A stretch of 63,546 nt of DNA from Luteibacter yeojuensis (GCF_000964085.1 NZ_JZRB01000013.1:1-63546), one strand, 5' to 3'. Counted from the stretch's first letter, positions 50,576 to 59,231 are shown. Numbers and translations: made by a program. Notes: generated by a model not told the origin, from the letters alone.

Positions 50576-50968
50576 ATGCCCTCCCTCGGCGCCATCACCT
50601 TCCTCGTCCACGACTACGACGAAGCCATCGCCTTCTTCACCGGCGCGCTACGGTTCGATCTGGTTGAAGACTCGCCGCAAGGCGAAGGCAAGCGCTGGGT
50701 CACCGTCACGCCGCGCGGCGGCGCCGGTGGCACGAAGCTGCTGCTGGCGCGCGCGGCGGACGATGCGCAGCGTGCGCACGTGGGCAAGCAAGGCGGTGGC
50801 CGCGTGTTCCTGTTCCTCGAAACGGACGATTTCGCCGCCGACCACGCGCACATGCTTGCCCACGGCGTGCACTTCCGCGAGCCGCCGCGGCACGAGCCGT
50901 ACGGCACGGTGGCCGTCTTCGACGACATCTACGGCAACGGCTGGGATCTTATCCAGCCCAAGCGCTGA
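50576..50968 (+). CDS. VOC-family (glyoxalase/extradiol dioxygenase fold) protein
   Basis: The 130-residue protein has a single beta-alpha-beta-beta-beta pair (LGAITFLVHDYDEAIAFFTG, then GRVFLFLETDDFAADHAHML, and FDDIYGNGWDLIQPK). Metal-ligand positions (H14, E87-like, D/N near the end) are partly present. Functions range from lactoylglutathione lyase to antibiotic resistance; none can be assigned. The second of two ATGs (50576) is preferred because AAGGA lies six bases ahead. It is followed by a dehydrogenase gene nine bases on. Confidence 0.88.
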   Translation: MPSLGAITFLVHDYDEAIAFFTGALRFDLVEDSPQGEGKRWVTVTPRGGAGGTKLLLARAADDAQRAHVGKQGGGRVFLFLETDDFAADHAHMLAHGVHFREPPRHEPYGTVAVFDDIYGNGWDLIQPKR

Positions 50969-50977
50969 GGGCATGCC

Positions 50978-51925
50978 ATGACCGGACGCCTGCGCATCGC
51001 GGTTCTCGATGACTACCAGGGTGTCGCGCGCGGTAGCGCTGACTGGTCGCCACTCGACGCCGTGGCCGATGTCGTGGTTTTCCACGACCATGTGGCGGAT
51101 GAAGGGGCGCTTGCGCGGCGCCTCGCCCCGTTCGACGCGGTATGTGTCATGCGCGAGCGCACGCCCATGACGGCGTCGCTCATCGCCGCGCTTCCCCGGC
51201 TGCGGCTCATTGCATCGACGGGGCGCGCCAACGCCGCCATCGACCTCGACGCCGCCGCCGCGCACGGCATCGAGGTGGCGCACACGAACTACGCCTCCAC
51301 GCCCACCATCGAATTCACGTGGGCGGCCATCCTGGGGCTGGCGCGCAACCTGGCCAACGAGACGGCCTCGGTTCGCGCCGGGGGCTGGCAGCAAGGCATC
51401 GGTATCGAACTGGCAGGCAAGACCCTGGCCCTGCTCGGCCTGGGCCGCATCGGCTCGGCGGTGGCACGTATCGGCCAGGCCTTTGGCATGCCGGTCATCG
51501 CGTGGAGCCAGAACCTCACCCCGGGGCAGGCGGCGGAGCATGGCGTCACCCGCGTCGAGAAGCGCGACCTCTTCGCACGCGCCGATATCCTCAGCATCCA
51601 CACGCGGCTGAGCGAACGCACGCTCGGGTTGGTGGGCGCGACGGAACTGGCGCTGATGAAGCCCACGGCGCGCCTGGTGAACACATCACGCGGGCCCATC
51701 GTCGACGAGGCCGCGCTGGTCGATGCGTTGACGCACGGCAGGCTGGCGGGTGCCGCGATCGACGTGTTCGACCCCGAGCCGCTCGCGGCCGACCACCCGT
51801 TCCGAAGGCTGCCCAACGTCCTCGCCACGCCGCACATCGGCTACGTCAGCGAGGAGATGTACCGCACCTTCTACGGCGACACGGTGCGCAACGTGCGCGA
51901 CTGGGCGGCGCGCGTCAGAAGCTGA
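50978..51925 (+). CDS. D-2-hydroxyacid dehydrogenase
   Basis: The 315-residue protein has the NAD-binding motif LALLGLGRIGSAVARIGQAF and the catalytic triad environment: Arg in LINTSRGPIVDEAAL-like VNTSRGPIVDEAALV, Glu in IDVFDPEPLA, and His in VLATPHIGYVSEEMY. Similar to glyoxylate/hydroxypyruvate and phosphoglycerate dehydrogenases but short of regulatory domains. It lies nine bases after the VOC gene and its 3' end overlaps the convergent DUF2884 gene by 11 bp. Confidence 0.92.
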   Translation: MTGRLRIAVLDDYQGVARGSADWSPLDAVADVVVFHDHVADEGALARRLAPFDAVCVMRERTPMTASLIAALPRLRLIASTGRANAAIDLDAAAAHGIEVAHTNYASTPTIEFTWAAILGLARNLANETASVRAGGWQQGIGIELAGKTLALLGLGRIGSAVARIGQAFGMPVIAWSQNLTPGQAAEHGVTRVEKRDLFARADILSIHTRLSERTLGLVGATELALMKPTARLVNTSRGPIVDEAALVDALTHGRLAGAAIDVFDPEPLAADHPFRRLPNVLATPHIGYVSEEMYRTFYGDTVRNVRDWAARVRS

Positions 51926-52748
51926 CGACGTGGTCGCCGTTCTCGTCGTGGTCGTCCTTCGTCGAGCCCTTCGGCTTGATCGCCATGAGCTCGAGCGGTT
52001 TGCCGTCGACGGTGTGGATCTTCCAGCCCTGCTGGATATCCGCAAGGTCGTTCAGGCGCGGGCAGATGGCATTGGCGCGCGCATCGAGATCCTTCGAGCG
52101 CTTGTTCATCTCGGCGTTGATGCTCTTGTCGAGGGCGTTGGCCCGCGCCGTCAGCGCCTCCATCTTCGCGCTGTCGCCGGATAACGCGGCGGTGACGGCG
52201 CTCGACGTCACTGAACCGACGAGTTCGCCGACCGAGTCGGACACCGAGCCTGCCACCGTTTCTGTCATCCGATCGGACGACCAGTGGCCGCTGCCCACGC
52301 CTTCGTCGATCTCCTTCATGGCCTGCGCCTGTTTGCGCTTCAGCTTGGCGAGGATCTCGTCGCGCTGGCCGGCCTCGGCGAAGGTCATGGTCACCGTCGT
52401 CATGGCATCGAAGCCCATCTGGATGCCCATCCGCGACACCGTGGCCACCTCGGGCAACAGCTTGCGGACGGTATCCTCGTAGCGACGCAAGGCCGCGGCG
52501 TCGGCGGCGGAAACCGCGACATCGCGGCCATCGACCTTGAGTGCGCCGTCGTGGAGGAACACCTTCGACGGCGTACCGTCCTTGCGGTGGAAGCTGAGCC
52601 CACCCGCGGTGACGTCAACATCGTAGAGGGTCGAGTAATCGTGCTTGCAGCTATCGGTGCTGAAGTTGAAGCCGCTGGACGCGGCGGCGTGGCCCGCGCC
52701 CAGCGCGAGGGCGGCGGCGAGGCCGGCGGTGGCAAGCAGGTGGCGCAT
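51915..52748 (-). CDS. DUF2884 (YggN-like) exported protein A
   Basis: The 277-residue protein has a signal peptide (LLATAGLAAALALGAGHAAA), a Cys near the start of the mature part (FNFSTDSCKHDY) and another close to the end (AICPRLNDLADIQQGW). It shares the layout of DUF2884/YggN: VFLHDGALKVDGRDVAVS, then a helical domain. A related gene lies at 54421-55173, so the window holds two paralogues. The function in the periplasm is unknown. Confidence 0.85.
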   Translation of the reverse strand: MRHLLATAGLAAALALGAGHAAASSGFNFSTDSCKHDYSTLYDVDVTAGGLSFHRKDGTPSKVFLHDGALKVDGRDVAVSAADAAALRRYEDTVRKLLPEVATVSRMGIQMGFDAMTTVTMTFAEAGQRDEILAKLKRKQAQAMKEIDEGVGSGHWSSDRMTETVAGSVSDSVGELVGSVTSSAVTAALSGDSAKMEALTARANALDKSINAEMNKRSKDLDARANAICPRLNDLADIQQGWKIHTVDGKPLELMAIKPKGSTKDDHDENGDHVVSF

Positions 52749-52862
52749 GGTCCTTCTCCCCAGGGTGGTCGCCGGCTCAGATGCCGCACGCCTGGGGATG
52801 GTTTAAGCCCTTGGGGCGCCGGTGGCATGGGCGCTTCGTCACGCCATGACTTCCGGCAGGGG

Positions 52863-53498
52863 TCAGGACGACATGCCCTGTTCGCGGGCGTACTCCGAGA
52901 GGCGGCTATCGTGGTCGATGCCCAGCTTGCGCATCGCATCGCGCTTCTGCCGGCTCACGGTCTTGACGCTGCGGCTCAGCCGGTCGGCGATCTGGGTGAT
53001 GGACATGCCACCCACGTAGAGGCGCACCACCTCTATTTCCCTGCTGGAAAGCCGCGCGTCGCCAAACGTATCGACCACGCTGGTCTTTTCGATTTCACGG
53101 CGTATGGTCTCGCTGATGAACCCGCGGCCCGCCGCGGCGTTGCGCAAGGCGGTGACCACCTCGCGCAAGGGTGAGCGCTTGTCGCAGAGGCAATTGGCGC
53201 CACGGAAGCGCATGGTCTGCAGCACGGCAACGTTCGACACCATGGTGAGCACGATGATGGGCAGGCGCGGGTACTTGCGGCGGATGGCGTCGAGCAACAG
53301 CAGGCCATCGCCGTTGCTGCCGTCGGGCATCGAGAAATCGGTGACCACCGCATCGCATGGCCGTGTGGCCAGCAATTCGAGCAGCTGGTCGCCGTTGGCC
53401 GCCTCGCCCACCACCTTGATATCCGTCGTCTCCAGCGCGGCGCGCAGGCCCATCAACACGACGGGGTGGTCGTCCGCAATGATCGTTCTCAAAAGCAT
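52863..53498 (-). CDS. RcsB-like LuxR-type response regulator
   Basis: The 211-residue protein has an intact receiver: acidic pair in TIIADDHPVVLMG, phospho-Asp in VVTDFSMPDGSNGDGLLLL, Thr in IIVLTMVSN and Lys in CDKRSPL. The GDG insertion and VLTM motif are typical of RcsB-like regulators. The C-terminal LuxR helix-turn-helix contains LSSREIEVVRLYVGGMSITQIADRL. No histidine kinase gene is adjacent, so it is an orphan. The 202-bp spacer upstream holds an inverted repeat before a small plus-strand gene. Confidence 0.93.
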   Translation of the reverse strand: MLLRTIIADDHPVVLMGLRAALETTDIKVVGEAANGDQLLELLATRPCDAVVTDFSMPDGSNGDGLLLLDAIRRKYPRLPIIVLTMVSNVAVLQTMRFRGANCLCDKRSPLREVVTALRNAAAGRGFISETIRREIEKTSVVDTFGDARLSSREIEVVRLYVGGMSITQIADRLSRSVKTVSRQKRDAMRKLGIDHDSRLSEYAREQGMSS

Positions 53499-53640
53499 AG
53501 GTACGGCTGCCCTCCGTGAGCCTGTGGCGTGGAAGGCGCGGAGAGTAGCGCAAAGGAAATGCGTACGCGGAAGTGGCCGTGAATCGTGCCGCGAATGCGT
53601 GGGTGCGCGGCAAAATGCTTACGAAACACCTCAAATTTCG

Positions 53641-53664
53641 GTCTGATTTTTCAGACTAGTCTGA
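53641..53664. promoter_or_regulatory. 14-bp perfect palindrome with direct half-site repeat
   Basis: TCAGACTAGTCTGA at 53651-53664 is a perfect palindrome, and GTCTGA also occurs at 53641-53646. The site is in an AT-richer part of the spacer, 36 bp before a small plus-strand gene and 152 bp after the RcsB-like start. It may be an operator; the factor is unknown. Confidence 0.45.
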
Positions 53665-53700
53665 TTCCATCGCCACGTTCCGACACGCCATGCTTTGCGC

Positions 53701-53922
53701 ATGGACGAGCCATACATCGAATACCACATCGCGCGCGTCGGCGACGCATGGGGTGTCTTTCGTGACGCCACGCAGATTGCCACGCGCCACGACGCGGCGG
53801 ATGCGATCGCCTTCGCGAACTTCTTTGCCGACAGGGAGACCTTGGTCGCGCCGCTACCCGTGCGGGTCACGGCGGATGCGCACCTGCACCGCGCGTTGCA
53901 TGACTGGCGCCGGGCCGCCTAG
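53701..53922 (+). CDS. Small conserved hypothetical protein (DUF2188-like)
   Basis: The 73-residue soluble protein has the pattern of small DUF2188-type domains: EYHIARVGDAWGVFRDATQIATRHD then AADAIAFANFFADRE, with RVTADAHLHRALHDWRR to finish. The start is ATG 53701; a TTG two codons earlier is less likely. It converges with the DUF2383 gene, the two stop codons sharing their last bases. The function is unknown. Confidence 0.7.
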   Translation: MDEPYIEYHIARVGDAWGVFRDATQIATRHDAADAIAFANFFADRETLVAPLPVRVTADAHLHRALHDWRRAA

Positions 53923-54353
53923 CGCCCGGTGGCACCGCCGAGGTTCGTCATGTCGAGGTGCAACAAGCGGAGCCGTGCGATATGGCGGCCAACGACGGCG
54001 CGATCCGTGGAAGAAGCCTCGAGTTTGAGGAAGGCATCGAGCAGGCGGCGCTCCATCTGCTCCAGCGTACGGATGTAAGTCACGTCGGGGTCGCTGGAAA
54101 GTTTGACCGAGGCCTCCATGAGGCCGCGGCGGACGCTGCCCATGGCGCCGCCCGCGGTGGCGGGGCGGCCGCCGGTGGCCTCCACGTCATGCTGGAGATC
54201 GCCGGCAATGGCCGTGAGGGAATCGGCGGATTCAGCAAGGATGGCCCGGAGGCCGGGCTCCCGGACCCCCTTGGCGGCCTGCAGGTACAGGTCGCGGTCC
54301 GCTATGACTCGGCGGATAAGGCCATTCACGACACGGATCGAACTGCGTTCCAT
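53919..54353 (-). CDS. DUF2383-type four-helix bundle protein (PA2169 family)
   Basis: The 144-residue protein is wholly helical with the PA2169-family pattern: VVNGLIRRVIADRDLYLQAA, REPGLRAILAESADSLTAIAGDLQ, then RGLMEASVKLSS and EQMERRLLDAFLKLEA. The fold is ferritin-like, but metal ligands are poorly kept. The ATG at 54351-54353 is preferred. Found in many proteobacteria, often stress-induced; no function is established. Confidence 0.75.
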   Translation of the reverse strand: MERSSIRVVNGLIRRVIADRDLYLQAAKGVREPGLRAILAESADSLTAIAGDLQHDVEATGGRPATAGGAMGSVRRGLMEASVKLSSDPDVTYIRTLEQMERRLLDAFLKLEASSTDRAVVGRHIARLRLLHLDMTNLGGATGR

Positions 54354-54420
54354 GGCAGAAACGTTAGCCCTGCCGGACTTACCCTTACCTAAACGGAGCG
54401 CACGCCGGGTTAGTTGCCGG

Positions 54421-55173
54421 TCAGTTCCCGGACTCGAGCAGCACCAGGGGACGGCCCGAGGCGTCGTGCAGCCCGGATTGCAGCTCGCCCAGCTGGCGAA
54501 CCTGGGGGCACAGGGCCTGCACCCGCGGCCGCAGGGCGGCCGTGACCTTGGCGGCCACCCGCTCCTGCGCGCCATTGGAGACCCCTGCCACGCGGTCGCG
54601 CAGGGCCGCGGCGCCTTGCAGGTCGCCGTTCATGGCCAGCTGCATTGCCTCGCCCCCTACGTCCTGGGTAAGGATCGGCATGATGTCGGAGACGATCTCC
54701 TGCGCGTACTCGCGCATGGCGTCTTCCTGCCAATCCTTCGTGCTCTGGCTGGCGGCGATGCGCCGCTTGATATCGGCCACCCGGCTATTGAGCGCCTGGT
54801 CGAGTTCACCGCTGGAGGCGGCCCCCGGCGCGGCCGTGGCGGCCTCCTGGCGTACGGCGCGCGCGGCAATGTCGACGCCATCGCTGGCCAGGGCCTTCAC
54901 CTTGGGCAGCAAGGTGCGCACCTGGCTTTCGAACAGGGCCACGCGATCCTGCTCATCGGGCCGCAGCGAAACAGCGCTGCCATCGGTGGTGAGGTTGCCA
55001 TCGTGCATGCGGACGCTGCGCGGCGCCACATCGGCCCGGTCGAAGGCCAGGCCCTCGGGCCGCACCGTAAGGTCGTACGTGCTTGCGAGGTTGCAGGTGG
55101 TGCCCAGGTCCTGGGCAGCCGCCCCGCCCGCGAAGCAGGCGGCGACGACGAAGGCAAGCGAGGCAGCTCTCAT
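54421..55173 (-). CDS. DUF2884 (YggN-like) exported protein B
   Basis: The 250-residue protein has a signal peptide (ASLAFVVAACFAGGAAA) and shares layout with the DUF2884 protein at 51915: Cys in TTCNLASTYDLTVRPEGL, SVRMHDGNLTTDGSAVSLR, a long helical region and Cys in QALCPQVRQLGELQ. Identity to the first paralogue is low. It lies 17 bp after a four-helix membrane protein gene, probably in one operon with it and bcp. Function unknown. Confidence 0.85.
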   Translation of the reverse strand: MRAASLAFVVAACFAGGAAAQDLGTTCNLASTYDLTVRPEGLAFDRADVAPRSVRMHDGNLTTDGSAVSLRPDEQDRVALFESQVRTLLPKVKALASDGVDIAARAVRQEAATAAPGAASSGELDQALNSRVADIKRRIAASQSTKDWQEDAMREYAQEIVSDIMPILTQDVGGEAMQLAMNGDLQGAAALRDRVAGVSNGAQERVAAKVTAALRPRVQALCPQVRQLGELQSGLHDASGRPLVLLESGN

Positions 55174-55190
55174 GGGCGGTCCCGGGGTGG

Positions 55191-55727
55191 TCAGAGGGCG
55201 GGCGCGGCGAACTGCTGGCGGACGCGCACCGTGCCGAGCGCCCAGGCCAGCCAGGCGAGCACGGGGACCGACACCACCTTCGCCATCAGGCCAACGAACA
55301 GGATGGTGCGGTGCTTGGTGCCAGCGGCCAGCAGGTCGGGCGGCAGGCCGGCCTGGCCCAGCACCACGCCCAGCTGCTGCCATTGGCCGAAGGCGATCCA
55401 GGCCGTCCATGCCGCCCACGCCGCCAGCAGCAGCGCGATGGGCCGCATGGCGCGGCGGGCGCCTTCGCGCCAGCGCAGGGTGGCCAGGGCCACGGCCATG
55501 GTGACGAACGCCGCCAGCGCGTAGCCGACCGACCACGCCATGGCGATGCGCGGGTTGATCTCCGCGGCCGCGGCGTCGGACAGGGTGGCCATCGCTTGCG
55601 CGATCACCACCGAGGCATAACCGTTGATGACGAAGCCAACGGCCGCGAGCAGCATCACGAGCCACACGACGATGCGCCACGGCGCGAACGGGCGCCCCTG
55701 CGGGGGGGCCTTCTTGGCTTCGAACAT
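55191..55727 (-). CDS. Four-helix inner-membrane protein, hypothetical
   Basis: The 178-residue protein has four clear membrane helices (IVVWLVMLLAAVGFVINGYA, IAMAWSVGYALAAFVTMAVA, PIALLLAAWAAWTAWIAF, VGLMAKVVSVPVLAWLAW). It has no recognised domain. It begins two bases before the end of the Bcp gene region and shares strand and close spacing with bcp and DUF2884-B, so the three look like one operon. Confidence 0.75.
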   Translation of the reverse strand: MFEAKKAPPQGRPFAPWRIVVWLVMLLAAVGFVINGYASVVIAQAMATLSDAAAAEINPRIAMAWSVGYALAAFVTMAVALATLRWREGARRAMRPIALLLAAWAAWTAWIAFGQWQQLGVVLGQAGLPPDLLAAGTKHRTILFVGLMAKVVSVPVLAWLAWALGTVRVRQQFAAPAL

Positions 55728-55729
55728 GC

Positions 55730-56254
55730 TCAGGCGCCCTTGCCCTTCAGCTCAGCGAGGTCGGCGAGGACCTGGCCGGAGTTCTTTTCCGGGTCCACAT
55801 CCTTGTAAACCTTGACGATCTTGCCCGAGGGGTCGATGAGGAAGGTCTCGCGGCGGGCGTACTTCATGCCCATCTTGTCGGTGAGCACGCCGTACTTCGA
55901 CGCCACCGAGCTGTCGGCATCCGAGAGCAGCGGGAACGGCACGTGGTACTTCTCGGCGAACTCGGCATGCGACTTCACGTCGTCAAGGCTGACACCCAGT
56001 ACTTCGGCGCCAGCGCGGTGCAGCTTGACCGTATCGTCGCGATAGGTGCAGACCTCGGTGGTGCAGCCGGCGGTGAAATCCTTCGGGTAGAAATACAGCA
56101 CCAGCCACTGGCCCTTGTGGGTGTCGAGCGTGTGCCACTCACCCTTTTGGTCCTGCAGCTTGAAATCCGGGGCCTTGTCGCCGACGGCGGGCGAGCCAGC
56201 CCAGGCGGCGACGGAGACGAGGCAGAGTGCGGTGAGGGTAAATAGGCGGCGCAT
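55730..56254 (-). CDS. bcp: Exported peroxiredoxin of the Bcp/PrxQ family
   Basis: The 174-residue protein has a signal peptide (LFTLTALCLVSVAAWA), which is unusual for Bcp and places it in the periplasm. The active site FYPKDFTAGCTTEVCTYRD holds the peroxidatic Cys and, five residues later, the resolving Cys, the atypical two-Cys PrxQ arrangement. It should reduce peroxides with electrons from a thioredoxin-like protein. It lies two bases before the membrane-protein gene downstream. The ATG at 56254 is chosen for the signal peptide. Confidence 0.92.
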   Translation of the reverse strand: MRRLFTLTALCLVSVAAWAGSPAVGDKAPDFKLQDQKGEWHTLDTHKGQWLVLYFYPKDFTAGCTTEVCTYRDDTVKLHRAGAEVLGVSLDDVKSHAEFAEKYHVPFPLLSDADSSVASKYGVLTDKMGMKYARRETFLIDPSGKIVKVYKDVDPEKNSGQVLADLAELKGKGA

Positions 56255-56327
56255 GGGGACAACCTCAATGGGTAGAGTCGCGGTGAGTGTACTCGCCATG
56301 GGGCACGGGTTGCCCCCGGGCAAGCAA

Positions 56328-56353
56328 AAGGGCGCCCCTTGCAGGGCGCCCTT
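56328..56353 (-). terminator. Hairpin terminator
   Basis: A perfect 10-bp AAGGGCGCCC/GGGCGCCCTT stem with a 6-nt loop follows the end of the exported hypothetical gene (56378-56830). On the minus strand it is followed by TTTTGC, consistent with intrinsic termination. Confidence 0.75.
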
Positions 56354-56377
56354 CGGCAGACCGGAGCAGGCCGGTTC

Positions 56378-56830
56378 TTATTTCAGCTTTTCGATCTCGA
56401 AGTTGCTGAGGTCGACGCCGAGGTTGAAGCCACGGCCAGTGCCGGTGACGGCGAGCGACACCTCGCCCTTGGTCATGGCGGCGCTTTCGGCGCTCTTGAC
56501 CACACCGGCGTTGGCGCCACCGCTGGCATACGAGCCGTAGATCTCGCTGATGCCCTTGACGTTGGTGAACTCGCCCTTGCCGCCTTCGATGCTGAACTTG
56601 CCGGCCGTGAGGCCGCCACCGCGGACATGGATGATGACGTCGGCGCTCTGGCCGTTATCGCAGCGGACGTGGCCGCGGCCATCGGCCTTCTTGTAGATGG
56701 CCGCCCAGCCCGTGGTGCTGAAGGTCATGTGGCACTTCGTCGCCGCCTCGGCCGCCTGGGCCGGCTGGGCCACGAACGAACCTGCCGCCGCGAGGGCCAG
56801 GACAGCCAGACCGGTGATGCGCTTGATCAT
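56378..56830 (-). CDS. Exported hypothetical protein
   Basis: The 150-residue protein has a signal peptide (MIKRITGLAVLALAAAGSFVAQPAQA) and a beta-rich mature part with two cysteines (ATKCHMTFSTTGW, GHVRCDNGQ) and Gly-rich strands (FSIEGGKGEFTNVKGISEIYG), ending in LGVDLSNFEIEKLK. It is probably periplasmic or surface-exposed. No family is recalled with confidence. It has its own promoter space upstream (194 bp to the UspA gene, divergent) and a terminator below. Confidence 0.78.
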   Translation of the reverse strand: MIKRITGLAVLALAAAGSFVAQPAQAAEAATKCHMTFSTTGWAAIYKKADGRGHVRCDNGQSADVIIHVRGGGLTAGKFSIEGGKGEFTNVKGISEIYGSYASGGANAGVVKSAESAAMTKGEVSLAVTGTGRGFNLGVDLSNFEIEKLK

Positions 56831-57024
56831 TTTTGTTCTCCGTGTGTGAGGTGGCAGGAACTGCGGTGGGGGGGATTCTCTACTCACGAATGTGAAGAAA
56901 CACGGAGGCCCGCAAGCGGTGTTCAGGAATGAAACGGTTTGGTATATCCGCCGTGAATCCACTCGCCGCCCACACCCGCCGGGCCTAAGATCAGCGCCAG
57001 TCTCACGAAAACAGGGATCGCGCC

Positions 57025-57438
57025 ATGCCCAAGCATGTCCTCGTCGGGTACGACGGCTCGGAAACCGCCCGCCGCGCCTACCTCTTCGCCCTGGAACTGG
57101 GCGCCTGCGCCCGGGCCAGGGTCTCGGTGGTCTCGGTCTACCAGATGGAAAACGGGGCCGATACGGCGGCCCTCATGATGGCCGACAACGGCCGCGACCG
57201 CCTCGCGGCCATCCGCGCGGAGCTCGCGGCGCTGAGCGCCGAGCCGGGCGTCGAGGTCGACGTCCAGCTGGTCCACGGCAGCCCGGGCGATGCGTTGCTC
57301 TCGTACGTGGCCCGGCACGGCGCCGACCACATCGTCATCGGCCATACCGAGCGAGGCGCCCTCGCCCGCTGGCTGGTCGGTTCCACCGCCACGGATGTGC
57401 TTGCCAAGGCAAGGGTGCCGGTCACCGTCGTCCGTTGA
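57025..57438 (+). CDS. Universal stress protein UspA family
   Basis: The 137-residue protein has the Usp fold: HVLVGYDGSETARRAYLFALELG at the start, and the nucleotide loop IVIGHTERGALARWLVGSTATDV followed by VPVTVVR. The G-x2-G-x9-G(S/T) ATP-binding motif is nearly complete. It lies 104 bp before the ferritin-like gene on the same strand. Role in stress survival is by family. Confidence 0.92.
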   Translation: MPKHVLVGYDGSETARRAYLFALELGACARARVSVVSVYQMENGADTAALMMADNGRDRLAAIRAELAALSAEPGVEVDVQLVHGSPGDALLSYVARHGADHIVIGHTERGALARWLVGSTATDVLAKARVPVTVVR

Positions 57439-57541
57439 GGCCCTTTGACGCAATGCAATAGCCACGTTCGCGTGGCTTTGTCACAATTCGGTCAGACGCC
57501 CCCCAGAGGGCGACCCAGCTAAAGATCGAGGACCACCCGAA

Positions 57542-58363
57542 GTGAGCTACGTCGCCACCTTGCCATGGACGCTCGAAAACCTGGACCTGTCGCGCATCGA
57601 CGTCGCGAAGGTCAGGCACAACGAGGACCTTTTCTTCCTCCTGTGCAGCTCGTCCTTCGTCGAAAGCGGTTCGGATCTCTATACGCACAACCTCGTCGAC
57701 CACTTCGCCGGCGATGACGAACTCCAGGGCTGGTTGCGCGACCACTGGGAGCACGAGGAAATGCAGCACGGGCGCGCGCTCGCAGCGTACGTGCGCCATG
57801 TGTGGCCCGAGTTCGACTGGGAAGCGGGGTTCCAGAACTTCTTCGCGCATTACGGCTCGGTGTGCACCGCCGAGGAACTCGAGCCCAACCGTGGCCTCGA
57901 GCTCGCCGCCCGCTGCGTGGTCGAGACCGGCACCGCCAGCCTTTACCGTGCGTTGAACGACGTGACCGACGAGCCCGTGCTGCGCGAGCTCACCAACCTC
58001 ATCAAGAGCGATGAGGTGCGCCATTACAAACATTTCTACCAGGCGTTCCGCGTCTACCGCGAGCGCGACCGCATCAGCCGCTTCAGCACGCTGCGCACGC
58101 TGGTCAAACGCCTAAGCGAAATCAAGAACGAGGACAGCGACATCGCGCTGCGCCACGTCTTCAACACGCGCTACCCCGAGAAGGCCCACGACGACGCGGA
58201 GTTCCGCCGCGTCACGACCAAGGCCGAGGGCATGCTGAAGCGGCACATCCCCGCCGAGATGACGGTGAAGATGCTGCTGCGGCCGCTGGATTTGCCGGCG
58301 CGGGTGAATAACTTTCTTGAGAAGCCACTTACCCGCATTACCGAGAAGCTGTTCCTGCATTGA
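57542..58363 (+). CDS. Ferritin-like diiron protein
   Basis: The 273-residue helical protein carries two E-x-x-H diiron motifs, HWEHEEMQHGRALAAYV and SDEVRHYKHFYQAF, plus likely bridging glutamates in SSFVESGSDLYTHNL and VVETGTASLYRAL. It matches the ferritin-like/acyl-ACP-desaturase-related diiron family often annotated as iron-containing redox enzyme. The substrate is unknown. A GTG start at 57542 follows GAGGACCACC. A REP element follows its stop at two bases. Confidence 0.87.
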   Translation: MSYVATLPWTLENLDLSRIDVAKVRHNEDLFFLLCSSSFVESGSDLYTHNLVDHFAGDDELQGWLRDHWEHEEMQHGRALAAYVRHVWPEFDWEAGFQNFFAHYGSVCTAEELEPNRGLELAARCVVETGTASLYRALNDVTDEPVLRELTNLIKSDEVRHYKHFYQAFRVYRERDRISRFSTLRTLVKRLSEIKNEDSDIALRHVFNTRYPEKAHDDAEFRRVTTKAEGMLKRHIPAEMTVKMLLRPLDLPARVNNFLEKPLTRITEKLFLH

Positions 58364-58364
58364 G

Positions 58365-58430
58365 ATAAGAGCATCGCGCGCAAGCGCGCTCCTACAGGGT
58401 GGGAGCGCGCTTGCGCGCGATGGCTCTTAT
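58365..58430. repeat. REP-type inverted pair
   Basis: ATAAGAGC..GCGCGC units of about 28 bases face each other around a TACAGGGT spacer, and the outer ends ATAAGAGC and GCTCTTAT also pair. The core GGGAGCGCGCTTGCGCGCGAT is the same as at 31461 and 61917. It lies between convergent genes. Confidence 0.88.
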
Positions 58431-59140
58431 TTCTTCTTCTTCGGCAGATCCTGCCACTTCGCCGGATCGAACCCGCCGGTTTCGAATGTCAGCGTCGTCT
58501 CGCCGCGCGATACCGTCACAACATCGATCGTGAGGCGCTTCGTCTTGGCCAGGTCTTTGAGGAACTGGGCATCGTTGCGGAACAGCAGCGCCGGTTCACC
58601 GGTGGGCGGGCGGAATGCCTTGATCACCTTGGCCTTGCCATCGAAGTTCGCCTTCAGCGAGCAATCGCCCTTGCAGACGAAGCCCTTGCCGGCCACGGCA
58701 TAGAGGAACACGCTCTGGCCCCAGTCGGTGTGGCGGCGCAGGATGAGCCGCACCTGCTCCTCGCCCGTGGGGCGGGTGGACTGGAGGGTAGCCGTACTCT
58801 GCGTGCCGCCCTGCATGGGCGAGACCTGGTAAAGCCACAGCGCCGCCAGCCGGTTCTTCTCGGAGCTCTCCTTGAACGCCTGCTCCATCGGGTCGAGGGT
58901 TTTCTTCACCTCGGCGGCGGCCGGCGAATCCGGGTACTGGTCGACAATTTCGTGGCCAATCTGCACCGCCGGGCCATCGTTGTGCAGTTTCACCAGCTGC
59001 TGGTAGATCTCCAGCTTCTTCGCCGCCTCGGCGTTCGTATCGGTGGCCGCAGCCTGCGGCTGCGCGGCTTGCTGGTCCGGCTGCTGCGAGCAGGCGGTGG
59101 CGAGGGCGGAGAGGGCGAGCAAGGCGACGATACGGCGCAT
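58427..59140 (-). CDS. Lipoprotein, hypothetical
   Basis: The 237-residue protein has a lipobox (LSALATACSQQ; Cys17) and a Gln/Ala-rich linker, then a helical part (KKLEIYQQLVKLHNDGPAVQ, YPDSPAAAEVKKTLD) and a beta part with two cysteines (GFVCKGDCSLKANFDGK). It ends in a Lys-rich tail. No family is recognised; it may be a periplasmic envelope protein. Its 3' end touches the REP element, and it is divergent from the MFS gene (91 bp). Confidence 0.82.
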   Translation of the reverse strand: MRRIVALLALSALATACSQQPDQQAAQPQAAATDTNAEAAKKLEIYQQLVKLHNDGPAVQIGHEIVDQYPDSPAAAEVKKTLDPMEQAFKESSEKNRLAALWLYQVSPMQGGTQSTATLQSTRPTGEEQVRLILRRHTDWGQSVFLYAVAGKGFVCKGDCSLKANFDGKAKVIKAFRPPTGEPALLFRNDAQFLKDLAKTKRLTIDVVTVSRGETTLTFETGGFDPAKWQDLPKKKK

Positions 59141-59231
59141 GATCTTTCGATCCCGGGGCTTAAAGGCCGTAGCTTCGCGCGCGGATGCCGCCAATGGCAA
59201 GGCGCGCGGCAAAACGGGCGTAAAATGGGGG

